This document shows positions 21,089-28,860 of a stretch of DNA of 28,860 nucleotides, piece by piece. Made by a program: the position numbers and the translations under genes. Position 1 is the stretch's first letter, and each line of letters starts with the position of its first letter. This stretch comes from a virus, in the IMG/VR virus record IMGVR_UViG_3300046617_000092, positions 1-28,860 of that record; one strand, 5' to 3'. Under the pieces are notes generated by a model. That model saw only the letters and a list, made by a program, of their open reading frames with translations, ran no database searches and was not told where the DNA came from.

Positions 21089-22342
21089 TTACCCTTCGAC
21101 GCAGCACGCCATCTCGCGGTACAGCGGCGCAAAGTCGTACAGCACATCCAAGCGATTGATCTCCTTGCGATAGACCCCGTCGAACGCGCGAATGACGGAA
21201 ATGTTGAGGCCGGTCTCCGGGTCGTTGGCTTCGGTCACCAGCGCGCCCATGCCGGGCTCGGGGTTGTTCAGCTTCACGCAGACGAAGGCGAATGCGTTCT
21301 TATGCAGCAGCAGGGCTTGCGGAGACACCGCATTGGCCGCGCCGTCCATGGTGATGGCCGCGCCGTCTATTGGAATGGCGGTCACATTCTGGTACTGGCC
21401 GGAGGCCGTGAGGGCCGGAGCGACCGAGACGCCGCCCTTGCCGGTGCCATCGCTCGAGAAAGCCGCGAGCACCACGAACTGCTGCAGGTCGCCGGTCGAT
21501 TGGCGGGTCTGCGGATGCACGCTGTAGACGTTGGCGATGGTGAAGCGGTCGCCCTGGTTCAGGCGCGCGGCCGCCGCGGCGGTCCAGCCGCGGGTGGACA
21601 GGATCATGGTCCCGTTGTTGCCGCCGTCCGCGCTGACTACGCCGGTGACGGTGCCGGTGGCATCCACCAGCGGGGAGCCGCCCAGCGGTCCCACGGTCCG
21701 GGTGTAGATGGTCTGGTCGCGATAGACGTTGTAGCCCAGCGAGTCCACCATCTGCCCTTGCGTCCACTGCTTGCTGATCGCGCCGGTGGGGTTATACAGG
21801 GTCTTGACGCCGTGCACGAAGGTGCTCGAAAACTTGCGATTGACGATCAGGTTCAGCTCTTCGTCCTGCGGCAGGCCTTGCTCGATGAGCAAGTCGCCGG
21901 CTTTCAGATAGGGCTGTTCGTCGACCGGGGTCGTCGCCGGGGTGCCCACGGCGTTGAACGTGTTCCAGGAGATGTACTGCGCGCCCGCGGCGTTGATGTA
22001 GGACGCCAGGGCGAGGGCGGCGGGTTTGGAATACAGCTCGCGCGCTTCCCGGATGGACAAGGTTTTCTCCACCGAATCCCAGTCGAAAGCGACTTGGGCG
22101 ACTTGCGCGACCTTGACCGGGGTCACCTGGTCGGTGAGGGGCTGGGGATCGTACTTCAGCCCGGTGCTTACCGTGAAGCGGTACGGCTTGCGGACGTCGA
22201 CCGACGCGCCGACCTTCATCGCCTTCTTGGCGAATTCGGGAGTGACTGCGGTGCTCATATTGCGGCACACGTTGAGTGCGCCGCCCAAGTCCATGAGCAC
22301 GAGCTTGGCGAAGACTTGCGGAGTTACAACTGCGTTGGGCAT
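21089..22342 (-). CDS. Major capsid (coat) protein, P22 gp5-like
   Basis: This 417-residue protein (P22 gp5 has 430) has the coat pattern of the P22 family: a start 'TPQVFAKLVLMDLGGALNVCRNM', then 'FAKKAMKVGASVDVRKPYRF', 'FDWDSVEKTLSIREARELYS', and the end 'KEINRLDVLYDFAPLYREMACCV', which matches the conserved 'KLDVLYGxAxxxPELAxRI' tail. It should form the HK97-fold shell with the scaffold encoded upstream. AGGTG lies 7 nt before the ATG. It follows the scaffold gene by 34 nt and is followed by a stem-loop. The assignment rests on motifs and on neighbours in the correct order. Confidence 0.9.
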   Translation of the reverse strand: MPNAVVTPQVFAKLVLMDLGGALNVCRNMSTAVTPEFAKKAMKVGASVDVRKPYRFTVSTGLKYDPQPLTDQVTPVKVAQVAQVAFDWDSVEKTLSIREARELYSKPAALALASYINAAGAQYISWNTFNAVGTPATTPVDEQPYLKAGDLLIEQGLPQDEELNLIVNRKFSSTFVHGVKTLYNPTGAISKQWTQGQMVDSLGYNVYRDQTIYTRTVGPLGGSPLVDATGTVTGVVSADGGNNGTMILSTRGWTAAAAARLNQGDRFTIANVYSVHPQTRQSTGDLQQFVVLAAFSSDGTGKGGVSVAPALTASGQYQNVTAIPIDGAAITMDGAANAVSPQALLLHKNAFAFVCVKLNNPEPGMGALVTEANDPETGLNISVIRAFDGVYRKEINRLDVLYDFAPLYREMACCVEG

Positions 22343-22376
22343 TCTGGTTCACCTGTGCGCCCCTGTGGGACGCGGG

Positions 22377-23312
22377 TTAGTCGCGGCTGCAGAGCTTGCC
22401 CACCTCGCGCCTGAAAGAGCGCATGTCGCACTTTTCCAGATCGACGGTGGCCGGTTGGCCGGCGCCCACCGACGTGGGAGGTTTAGGCAGCCTTGCTTTT
22501 GCCGCGGGGGTGGTTGTGTTGGAAACCGGGGCGGAGAGTTGCGCTTCGAGCTTGCCGAGTTCGCGGGCCAGGGACACTTGCGTCTTGCACTGCCCCATGC
22601 GCGCGGCCTCTTCCGGATGCTGGTGGAGGTACAAAACCATCTCCGGGCCGACAGGCGATTCCTTGATCAGATCCGCTACGCCTGCCTGCGTTACCTTGGG
22701 GCCGATATTCTGGATGGCATCCTCGAAATCGGCGTTGTCTTCGGCGAAGGCCTTGGACTTTTGCTCCCAACTGCTATGCAGGGTCTGGGCCTGCGCCTGG
22801 CGCTCGCGGGTCTGCTGCGCACGCTCGCGTTCGCCGGCTTTCCAGTCGGTGAGCTTCTCGACGTAGTCCAGCTTGGCTGCTTCCAATTCCTCCCAGGTGC
22901 CGGTCCATTTGGAAGGGTCGGGAGGGGCGGGCTTGGTGGTAGCTGTGGCTGGTTGCGCTTCGGCGACGGGTTGGGCTGCTGGGCCAGGCGGCGTACTTTT
23001 CGCTGCCAGCTCCCGTTCGGCCTTTTCCGCCCTTTGACGCGCTTCGTCGCGTTGCGATGCGAGTTTGCGAAAACGTTTGTCGATCGCGCTCTCGTGCTTC
23101 TCTTCCGGTTTCTCTACTGCCGCTTCTGAGGCGGGCTTCGTTTCCGGCACGCCTTCGACGGTCTTTTCATCGGAGGCAGCCACAGGTGTATCGGTCGTTT
23201 CGGCTACAGGTTCCGCAGCCGGTTCCTCCGACGCCAGGAAGGTGCGCAGATCCGATATGGAGGGATCGGCGCTCAATGGCGCAGGAGTGCTTACAGTCGT
23301 TTCTTCAGTCAT
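22377..23312 (-). CDS. Scaffolding protein
   Basis: This 311-residue protein (P22 gp8 has 303) has an N-terminal third that is disordered and rich in Glu, Ala, Pro and Thr. A charged helix follows (DKRFRKLASQRDEARQRAEK), then a helical core with 'DNADFEDAIQNIG' and 'IKESPVGPEMVLYLHQHPEE', the conserved pattern seen in podovirus scaffolds. The C-terminus is short and partly basic (KCDMRSFRREVGKL); in P22 the basic C-terminal hairpin binds coat. It lies between portal and coat, as expected for assembly in ratio with coat. The start codon has an AAAGGA close upstream. Confidence 0.85.
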   Translation of the reverse strand: MTEETTVSTPAPLSADPSISDLRTFLASEEPAAEPVAETTDTPVAASDEKTVEGVPETKPASEAAVEKPEEKHESAIDKRFRKLASQRDEARQRAEKAERELAAKSTPPGPAAQPVAEAQPATATTKPAPPDPSKWTGTWEELEAAKLDYVEKLTDWKAGERERAQQTRERQAQAQTLHSSWEQKSKAFAEDNADFEDAIQNIGPKVTQAGVADLIKESPVGPEMVLYLHQHPEEAARMGQCKTQVSLARELGKLEAQLSAPVSNTTTPAAKARLPKPPTSVGAGQPATVDLEKCDMRSFRREVGKLCSRD

Positions 23313-23363
23313 GTTTCCTTTCGGGAATGGTGCTCTTTTCGGGGTTTTGAGAGCCCGCGCTCT

Positions 23364-25559
23364 TTACTGCTGAGGCTGTTGCTGAGGTTGCTGCTGCTGC
23401 TGCGCCTGTTGCGCGGCCGCGGCGGAGGCCTGCTGGTCGGACTGTTGAGTGAGTGCGTCCGCCGAGGCCTGGTGCTGCTGTAACGCGAATTCGTGGCTCC
23501 GGTCCATCTGGCTATCGACCAGGTCCCGGGTATGTTGGATGGCGCCGATTTCCTGCTCGAGGCGCGCGATGGCGCTCTTGACGCCGGCATTCAATTCGGC
23601 CACCCGGATCTCAGCCTGGATCTGCATCCGTTTGGTTTCTTCCTGGAGCTGCGCGATTTTCAGGCGCGCGTCCACCTCGGGCTGTTTCGACGCGAGCTGC
23701 TGCTGGAGGTCCAGGATCAGGTTGTGCTGCGTCACCGTCATCTGGTGCGCCGCGGCCATAGCCTGCTGTGCCTCGGGAGGAAGCTGCGCGCCGGGCTTCT
23801 GCGGCTGCAGCGCCGGCGGGAGAGACTTCTCATAGCGGTCGGCGATCTCTTCCGAGCCTGGCGCGTCCAGGTTGCGGAACAGGATGTCGCCGGCTCTCCC
23901 CATGAAGGTGGGATCCGCGGAAGCGATCTGCGAGTAAGTGTCGAAGGCCTCTTCCCGCTGACTCGTATAACTCGGTCCCGTGGACACCGCCGCGGCGTAT
24001 TCCCCCACGTCCATGCGGTGATGCACCGTCTCGCCGGTCTCCTTGTCGAGGTAGGGCTTGGCGGTGTTGACCCGCACCACGCGCGTCTTGCCGTCTTCGG
24101 TCCGGACCGGGACGTTCTTCTCGCCGCTGTCCAGTTTTTGGATGAGCGCCAGCAGGATGCGGCCTATCGTCTTCCGCGTCCTGGCTTCGTTGCCTTGGAA
24201 GTGATAGTTCGCGTTGTCGCTTTGTTTTTTGTTGCGCTCGATGGCGATGCCCGAAACTTCCTGATTTGCCGGCCTGCCCTGCGCCGGATCGAACATCCCC
24301 ATGCAGGCCTTCATGGCGTCGACCGCCTGGTTGTAGCCCATCACCAGGGCCTGAATGGGAGGCTCCACTGCCTCGCGCTCCGGCGGCGGGATAGGCCTGC
24401 CCTGCTCGTCGTATGCGTTGTACGGAACGACTGCCCTGGCTTCCTGGTTGATCTTTTCCCAGATCTCTTCCAGGCCGTCGATGGAACCCACCGGCGCTTT
24501 GTAAGGGTTCTTGGGCGCCGCGGCGATGAACTCGGCGATGTTCGAAATGTACAGGTTGATCAGCCGCTGCGGGTCCTTGGCCTGCCGGATGAGCGAGTAG
24601 GTGCGGGTGATCCCGTCCACCACCTGCTGATCGCCCCACTGCGGGACGATGCCGAAATAGGGGACCACCCATTCCGTCTCGTCCAGGATTTGCGCGCCGT
24701 CCAGGATGTACTGGTAGATCACGACGTCGTCCTCTTCCCACGGGTCGACGCTCTCGTCGACCAGCTCGGGGGCGGCTTCGTCTTCCCACCTGGTCTGCTT
24801 GTCTTTCAACTGCACCATGCGGCGGGGCTTGTGCTCTTTCTTCCAATACTCCGCGACCTGGACTTCCTCGCCCGCCTTGCCGGTGCCGAACCATTCCGGC
24901 GCGGGGCATTCGCCGCTCGAGAAAAAGTTAGCCTGGTTGGCCAGCGTGTCTTCGCCGTAGAGGCGCTTGTGCTCGTCCTTCGAAATGTTGGTCGTGACGA
25001 AGCAATAGTCCGCGTCCTGGCAGTCATAGCGCTTGGCCGGGCCAAAGAGCACGGAGAACTGGTTCTTGATCGGTTCCAGCCACGCTTCCTGCTCGCGCGA
25101 TTTCGGTTTGTACTTCGTGGTCACCCGGATGAAAGCGCGGCCCGAGGTGACCTGGTGCTTCCTGGCGGTATCGTAGACTTCGTCGGAATCCGACTCATAT
25201 TCGATGTGCCGGATGCGCCCCTGCAGCATGTCGGAGGTCTTGGGGTTGCCTCCGTCGAGCGGGGTGATCCGGATAGCCGGCTTATCCTGCCGGCCGCCAT
25301 TCACCACTTGCGCGATGAAGGTGGGCAGGCGGTTCTCGGTCAGGATGGGACGGTGCGCCGCCTTGCGTTGCTCCAGCGCGGCCTGGCTCCATTGCGAAGA
25401 TCCGCCGCCGTCGAGGGGCGTGGCTGCCGCGAACCTGAGATCGTCGAGAGCTTCCTCGCGGTCGATCTGGTCCGCCGCTAGGGCATAGGCGTGGCGCTCG
25501 CGCGCTTCTTTCAGGAAGTCGTCGAGCTCGGCGGGAGAAACGGTCGGGGATTTGAACAT
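23364..25559 (-). CDS. Portal protein, P22 gp1-like
   Basis: This 731-residue protein (P22 portal 725) includes characteristic stretches 'RQAKDPQRLINLYISNIAEF', 'APKNPYKAPVGSIDG', 'VSGIAIERNKKQSDNANYHF' (the family's 'GxAIxxRQxQGD'), 'TRKTIGRILLALIQKL' and 'VSTGPSYTSQREEAFDTYSQ'. The last 150 residues form a long Gln/Ala coil that matches the P22 portal barrel helix and end in poly-Gln. The portal is a dodecamer at one capsid vertex through which DNA enters and leaves, and it binds terminase and the gp4 adaptor. It follows a 51-aa gene by 4 nt. Confidence 0.92.
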   Translation of the reverse strand: MFKSPTVSPAELDDFLKEARERHAYALAADQIDREEALDDLRFAAATPLDGGGSSQWSQAALEQRKAAHRPILTENRLPTFIAQVVNGGRQDKPAIRITPLDGGNPKTSDMLQGRIRHIEYESDSDEVYDTARKHQVTSGRAFIRVTTKYKPKSREQEAWLEPIKNQFSVLFGPAKRYDCQDADYCFVTTNISKDEHKRLYGEDTLANQANFFSSGECPAPEWFGTGKAGEEVQVAEYWKKEHKPRRMVQLKDKQTRWEDEAAPELVDESVDPWEEDDVVIYQYILDGAQILDETEWVVPYFGIVPQWGDQQVVDGITRTYSLIRQAKDPQRLINLYISNIAEFIAAAPKNPYKAPVGSIDGLEEIWEKINQEARAVVPYNAYDEQGRPIPPPEREAVEPPIQALVMGYNQAVDAMKACMGMFDPAQGRPANQEVSGIAIERNKKQSDNANYHFQGNEARTRKTIGRILLALIQKLDSGEKNVPVRTEDGKTRVVRVNTAKPYLDKETGETVHHRMDVGEYAAAVSTGPSYTSQREEAFDTYSQIASADPTFMGRAGDILFRNLDAPGSEEIADRYEKSLPPALQPQKPGAQLPPEAQQAMAAAHQMTVTQHNLILDLQQQLASKQPEVDARLKIAQLQEETKRMQIQAEIRVAELNAGVKSAIARLEQEIGAIQHTRDLVDSQMDRSHEFALQQHQASADALTQQSDQQASAAAAQQAQQQQQPQQQPQQ

Positions 25560-25563
25560 CGAG

Positions 25564-25719
25564 TCACTGCCAGGTGGGACTGAAGACTAAGTACCAAGCG
25601 ATCTGCCTGCCCGCTTCCATGGCTGAGAAGCCCAGGGCCTGCAGCATGTCCGGGAGGATCAGCCAGTAGTAGCGGTCTCTGGCCACGTTCAAGTGATCCG
25701 CGATGAGACTATGCCGCAT
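25564..25719 (-). CDS. Small protein between terminase and portal, 51 aa
   Basis: A 51-residue protein begins at the ATG that overlaps the upstream stop as TAATG (25717-25721) and ends 4 nt before the portal gene. It is helical, with a hydrophobic face (HLNVARDRYYWLILPDMLQA ... EAGRQIAWYLVFSP). It has no Cys and no clear membrane helix. The tight overlap on both sides supports coding. No function is recognised. P22 itself has no gene here. Confidence 0.6.
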   Translation of the reverse strand: MRHSLIADHLNVARDRYYWLILPDMLQALGFSAMEAGRQIAWYLVFSPTWQ

Positions 25720-26012
25720 TACTTCTCTTTGGGCGGGTTCTCGTGCGCCGCCAACAGCGAAGCCACGTGAGCCGTCGCCCCCGCCGCGTCGGTAAACACG
25801 TTGCGCTGAGGCTCCGGGTACGCCGGGTTGGGATTCCCTTTGCTCGCCGCAACTGGCTCGTGATGCGCGGTCACCATATAGCCGTTGGTGGCCGGCTCGA
25901 TGCGCACGTGATCCAGGTCGCCGCGGGGAGAGAGCTTGGGGGCGTTCCCCTTCAGCGTCTTGGCCAACAGGGCGTTGGGCGATTTCAGAGTCGGAGGCAC
26001 GGTGACGTTCAT
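25719..26012 (-). CDS. Small protein downstream of terminase, 97 aa
   Basis: The start chosen is the ATG at 26012, which has AAGGA about 10 nt upstream; an ATG at 26038 would overlap terminase and adds ten Lys-rich residues. The protein has a basic N-terminal helix (SPNALLAKTLKGNAPKL), then a short beta part (DHVRIEPATNGYMVTAHHEP), a Pro/Asn-rich loop and a C-terminal helix with 'TAHVASLLAAHENP'. It looks like a small soluble alpha/beta protein. No family was recognised. Its place between terminase and portal suggests a packaging or head accessory role. Confidence 0.6.
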   Translation of the reverse strand: MNVTVPPTLKSPNALLAKTLKGNAPKLSPRGDLDHVRIEPATNGYMVTAHHEPVAASKGNPNPAYPEPQRNVFTDAAGATAHVASLLAAHENPPKEK

Positions 26013-26029
26013 TTTTTGTTTTTCCTTTG

Positions 26030-27340
26030 TCAGCCCATCCATGCGTAGGCGCCGGAGGACTGCGGCCGCTGCGCGCGCTGCGCTTCTTTCGGTTTCTGGG
26101 GAGGCTTCAGTGCCACGCCGGCATACCTGAATGCGTCTGCAGCGTGACTGGCGTCGTCGTGCAGCGGCTCGCGCGTGGCCGTGCCCAGCGTCTCGATCTC
26201 GCCGTACCTGTACCTGCGCAGGTACTGGATGCCCTGGTCGCACTTGCCGGCGTCGAACCAGGACTGCGGGAAGATGGTCCGGCCGGCGTTGATGCCGTCC
26301 GCGACGCTCAGCATCGGCACGATCTGTACCTTGCGGCCGGCGGCGCGCATCAGGTCCTCGATCGACTTGCCGGTGCCCAGCGACTTCGCCCGCGCGTCGT
26401 GCGGCAGCCAGTCCGTGCCGTACAGATAGGGCCTGTCCTGAAGCAGCTTTAAATAATGGGTCAGTGGCTCGTGCGAACCATCGACGAAGTCGATGAAGCG
26501 ATACTCAAACGGAAACCGCTGCACGAACCAGATCGCCGTATAATCGCCCCAGCCCAGATCCCAGAACGTCTCGACCGGGCGCGACGGATCGTAAGGCACC
26601 CTGCCGGTGAGCCGCCCTTCCTTCTCAGCGGCCGCGATCTCTTTACCGTAGACCGCGCCCTTCAGAGCCGACTGACAGGAACCTCCGTAAATGTGATCGA
26701 AGGTCTCCCGGTCGGTCACTTTCAGCAGCTCGATCTTGCGCCGCGACGTTTCGCTGAGCCAGAGGTTGTCTTCATAGCTGGTGCGCACCAGCAGAGTGCC
26801 TGGTGGAGGATTCAGCACCCACCGGGTGTACGTGTCGTCGCTTGGGAGCTGCGGGTTGAAGGTGATCCAGATCTCCGATCCTTCCGTGCGGATCGTGGGG
26901 ATCACCACCTCCCAGGAATTCTTGGAGACGTTTCCAGCCTCCTCGACCCACACTCCGTTCAGACCCTCGTACGACTTGATCTCAGCGACGTTGTGCCGCA
27001 GGCCCGCGAAGACGAACTCGCTGATGCCGGGCCGGTCGATCGACTGGCCGTACATGCCGAGCTGGTGCTGGACCGTGCCGATGATTCTGGCCTTCTCGAC
27101 CCGGTAATAGCCGCCCAGGTTGAGCCGCAGAATCTGCTCGCTCAGCAGATGGTGGACCGATTCCGCGATGGACTTCTGGGTCTCGCGCGCGCAGAGGAAA
27201 CGGACTTTATTCTGCGCGCCCAGCGCCAGCAATGCCTGCGCTACCGACCAGCTCTTAATGCCGTCGCGGCCGCCGAAAATGACTTTGTAATCGTGCGGGT
27301 CAAGCAGGCCGCGGAGTTTCTTCGGGAAGTCTACTCGCAT
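26030..27340 (-). CDS. Terminase large subunit
   Basis: This 436-residue protein has an N-terminal ATPase domain with a Walker A region GGRDGIKSW (residues 23-31, Lys29) and Walker B VWVEEA (130-135; Glu133 and Glu134), followed by 'WITFNPQLPSDDTYTRWV'. The C-terminal nuclease domain starts with ETFWDLGWGDYTAIWF (metal-binding Asp), continues with DWLPHDARAKSLG and ends with EPLHDDASHAADAFRY, the last conserved acidic motif. It pumps DNA into the procapsid and cuts the concatemer. The Walker A is odd: the usual Gly before Lys is Ile here. It overlaps the small-subunit gene by 41 nt. Confidence 0.92.
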   Translation of the reverse strand: MRVDFPKKLRGLLDPHDYKVIFGGRDGIKSWSVAQALLALGAQNKVRFLCARETQKSIAESVHHLLSEQILRLNLGGYYRVEKARIIGTVQHQLGMYGQSIDRPGISEFVFAGLRHNVAEIKSYEGLNGVWVEEAGNVSKNSWEVVIPTIRTEGSEIWITFNPQLPSDDTYTRWVLNPPPGTLLVRTSYEDNLWLSETSRRKIELLKVTDRETFDHIYGGSCQSALKGAVYGKEIAAAEKEGRLTGRVPYDPSRPVETFWDLGWGDYTAIWFVQRFPFEYRFIDFVDGSHEPLTHYLKLLQDRPYLYGTDWLPHDARAKSLGTGKSIEDLMRAAGRKVQIVPMLSVADGINAGRTIFPQSWFDAGKCDQGIQYLRRYRYGEIETLGTATREPLHDDASHAADAFRYAGVALKPPQKPKEAQRAQRPQSSGAYAWMG

Positions 27341-27764
27341 TCGATAAGCCGGTCGTCGCGTCCACGAAGACCAGCTCGAGCCTGCTCTCGATAGGCGCCC
27401 CGTCTTTGCCGGTCAGCTCCACCTTGCGTCCGTATTTTTCCGGCATGGCCCCGCGCAGCAGAAACTGACGCGCGCCCAGGTCGAAACGCCGCACGGCGCC
27501 GCAGGCTAGGCCCTGGTAGAAAACCGGTTCGAGCCAGCCTTCCACGGCACCTTCCACGGCCTTGGCCTCCAGGAAGCCGGCCGCCACCACCTGCGCCCGT
27601 TCGAATGCGGCCGCGTACTTGGGATATTTCTCCAGCCACACGTAATGGCGCCGGGGGCTGCAGCCCGCCGCCGCGGCCGCCTTGGTGATATTGCAGTTGG
27701 TGCGGTACGCCGCCAGGAAGGCCCGCGCCTTGATGACCGTGGCCGTGCGGGGCTTGTCAGCCAT
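27300..27764 (-). CDS. Terminase small subunit (DNA recognition)
   Basis: This 154-residue protein, taken from the ATG at 27764, overlaps the methyltransferase stop by 8 nt. An N-terminal HTH reads 'FLAAYRTNCNITKAAAAAG' followed by 'SPRRHYVWLEKYPKYAAAFE', the usual terminase small-subunit/phage HTH pattern. Further on come a helical oligomerisation region and 'FLLRGAMPEKYGRKVELTGK', again typical of these proteins. It would bind the packaging site and pass DNA to the large subunit. It lies directly before the large subunit, with a 41-nt overlap. Frame extension upstream of 27764 is a shadow of the methyltransferase gene. Confidence 0.82.
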   Translation of the reverse strand: MADKPRTATVIKARAFLAAYRTNCNITKAAAAAGCSPRRHYVWLEKYPKYAAAFERAQVVAAGFLEAKAVEGAVEGWLEPVFYQGLACGAVRRFDLGARQFLLRGAMPEKYGRKVELTGKDGAPIESRLELVFVDATTGLSNASRLPEETPRPA

Positions 27765-28860
27765 GCTTTCCGCGTTCCGCGGCCAGCTCGTCGAAGGCGC
27801 GGCCGTCGCCATCCAGGACCGCCTTCTTGCCCGAGATATCCTGCCAGCGACGCACCACCACGTCCACATACTGCGGCGAGATCTCGAGGCCGAAACAGGG
27901 CGCGCGCTTCTTGCGCACGTAGACACAAGCCTCGTGCTGGTCGGTGTAGTGAAACGCCTTCAGGACCGTCTGCCCTTCGAACGCGATGTCGGCCGGACTT
28001 TCGCCGGCGACGTCCCCGCCCAGCCAGGCGGCGCCGTCCTTGCGCACGTACCAGCACGGCTCATGCTGATACCAGTAGTGCGTGCGGGTGAGCACCGTGC
28101 GGCCCTTGTTCCAGATGATCTGCTGGGGATAGAGGAAGCCGATGCGCAGCAGCCCCTCCAGGACCTCGCGCGTGAACACGCTGGCGTGCCACACGTAAGC
28201 CACCTGGATGCCGGGAACCAGAGCGAAGGCCTCCGACCAGTCCGCCCGGGTGTCTCCCGAGATGGTGGTCTCTGTGTGGCCCTTGGTTCGCTTCTTCTTC
28301 AAATAGCTGGGCTGTGCAGGTCCGCAGCCGTTGAGCCCGGCCCGATCTCGCCACTCCGAATCCAGCGAAATGCCGTATGGCGGGTCGGTCACCATCAATA
28401 ACGGAACTTTCTGGCCCTCCAGGAGACGCGCCACAGCGTCCGCGCTGCAGGAGTCGCCGCATAAGACCCGGTGCCCGCCACAGAGCCACAGATCGCCAGG
28501 AACGCTAACCGGAACGGCCGGAGGCTCGAGCACCTGGTCCGGATCGCCCGTGCCAGTAGACTCGCCGGCGGCAGCCAGAAACTGGTTAATCTCGCGCTGC
28601 TCGAAGCCGGTGAGCTTCAGGTCGAGATCCATGGCCGAGAGGTCGAAGATCTCCGACGCCAGCAGCTCCTCGTCCCACTCGCTGTCGTCCTGGGAGCGAT
28701 TGTCCATCAGCCGGTACGCCTTGGCCTGCGCCTCGGTGAGATCCTTCGCCACATGCACCGGCACCTCGGTCAGACCGAGGGAGATGGCCACCTCGCGCCG
28801 CTTGTGGCCGGCCACGATTACCCCATCCTTGTCGACCACGATGGGCTGGCGCCAGCCGAA
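27757..28860 (-). CDS. ParB-like / DNA methyltransferase fusion, 5'-truncated by window
   Basis: The frame is open through 28860, so the start lies outside. The visible protein begins in a ParB-like domain (FGWRQPIVVDKDGVIVAGHK, then 'AKAYRLMDNRSQ'). After 'LWLCGGHRVLCGDS' comes a beta-class methyltransferase domain with DPPY near visible residue 159 and WNKG, HYWYQHEPCWY and 'FGLEISPQYVDVVVRRWQ' further on. The family transfers methyl groups from SAM to adenine or cytosine; here the usual FxGSGT SAM motif is missing. Its place directly before terminase is common in phages, where it may protect phage DNA or mark packaging sites. Activity is uncertain. Confidence 0.85.
   Translation of the reverse strand, partial: FGWRQPIVVDKDGVIVAGHKRREVAISLGLTEVPVHVAKDLTEAQAKAYRLMDNRSQDDSEWDEELLASEIFDLSAMDLDLKLTGFEQREINQFLAAAGESTGTGDPDQVLEPPAVPVSVPGDLWLCGGHRVLCGDSCSADAVARLLEGQKVPLLMVTDPPYGISLDSEWRDRAGLNGCGPAQPSYLKKKRTKGHTETTISGDTRADWSEAFALVPGIQVAYVWHASVFTREVLEGLLRIGFLYPQQIIWNKGRTVLTRTHYWYQHEPCWYVRKDGAAWLGGDVAGESPADIAFEGQTVLKAFHYTDQHEACVYVRKKRAPCFGLEISPQYVDVVVRRWQDISGKKAVLDGDGRAFDELAAERGKHG
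27910..27951 (-). repeat. Internal near-repeat, copy 2
   Basis: These 14 codons encode HYTDQHEACVYVRK, closely like HYWYQHEPCWYVRK at 28039-28080, and stand where motif I is expected in this methyltransferase family. Confidence 0.65.
28039..28080 (-). repeat. Internal near-repeat, copy 1
   Basis: These 14 codons encode HYWYQHEPCWYVRK, the normal family motif of this methyltransferase type. The second copy lies 129 nt (43 codons) downstream on the minus strand. Confidence 0.65.

Noticed and set aside
20768-22414. Long plus-strand ORF of 548 aa
   Set aside because: It is antisense to the coat gene, which has family motifs. Its composition is that of a shadow frame.
23493-25481. Long plus-strand ORF of 662 aa
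   Set aside because: It lies antisense to the portal gene, is rich in Arg, His, Val and Leu, and has no motif. High GC gives long open antisense frames here.

Overview
The window is most of a tailed-phage (or prophage) genome with the P22-type podovirus virion plan. GC is high (roughly 60% or more by eye). Sec-type leaders on several phage proteins and the style of the small membrane/coiled-coil proteins hint at an acidobacterial host such as the Solibacter/Bryobacter group, but no host gene was recognised, so the host is a guess.

Layout. (1) 1-1567, plus strand: small genes for a zinc ribbon, an unknown protein, a tiny membrane protein, a basic Trp-rich protein and an excisionase-like HTH protein. 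(2) 1697-2371, minus: a small serine recombinase. (3) 2574-4431, minus: six small genes joined by five consecutive 4-nt stop/start overlaps; four carry Cys-rich (zinc) motifs, one of them an HNH/DUF968-like nuclease. (4) 4432-4692: a compact control region with three promoters, each holding a copy of the palindrome CCTAGCGCTAGG in its 17-nt spacer and each placing the predicted transcript start at or next to the ATG (leaderless). (5) 4519-5337, plus: a small basic protein, two membrane/coiled-coil proteins and a Lys-rich peptide, ending at a hairpin at 5342-5369 that also faces the late genes. (6) 5430 to beyond 28860, minus: one tightly packed late transcription unit.

The late unit, in transcription order: a ParB/DNA-methyltransferase fusion (cut by the window end), terminase small and large subunits, two small proteins, portal, scaffold, coat, an exported protein, a small linker protein, two gp4-like adaptor paralogues, a gp10-like DNA stabilisation/hub protein, three tail or fibre candidates, a GNAT-like protein, low-complexity and large proteins likely to be ejected with DNA (the last, 1268 aa, carries a ddrB-like ParB domain), an exported fibre-like protein and two small membrane/exported proteins. 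This is P22 gp3-2-1-8-5-4-10-(ejection proteins) order with insertions.

The most unusual items are the three-operator leaderless switch, the zinc-protein operon it drives, Sec signals on late phage proteins, the duplicated DIFDQIHAQ motif at the start of the giant ParB-tailed protein, and a methyltransferase that lacks the SAM-binding FxGxG motif. No endolysin, tyrosine integrase, large serine integrase, CI-like repressor, tRNA or CRISPR array was seen.
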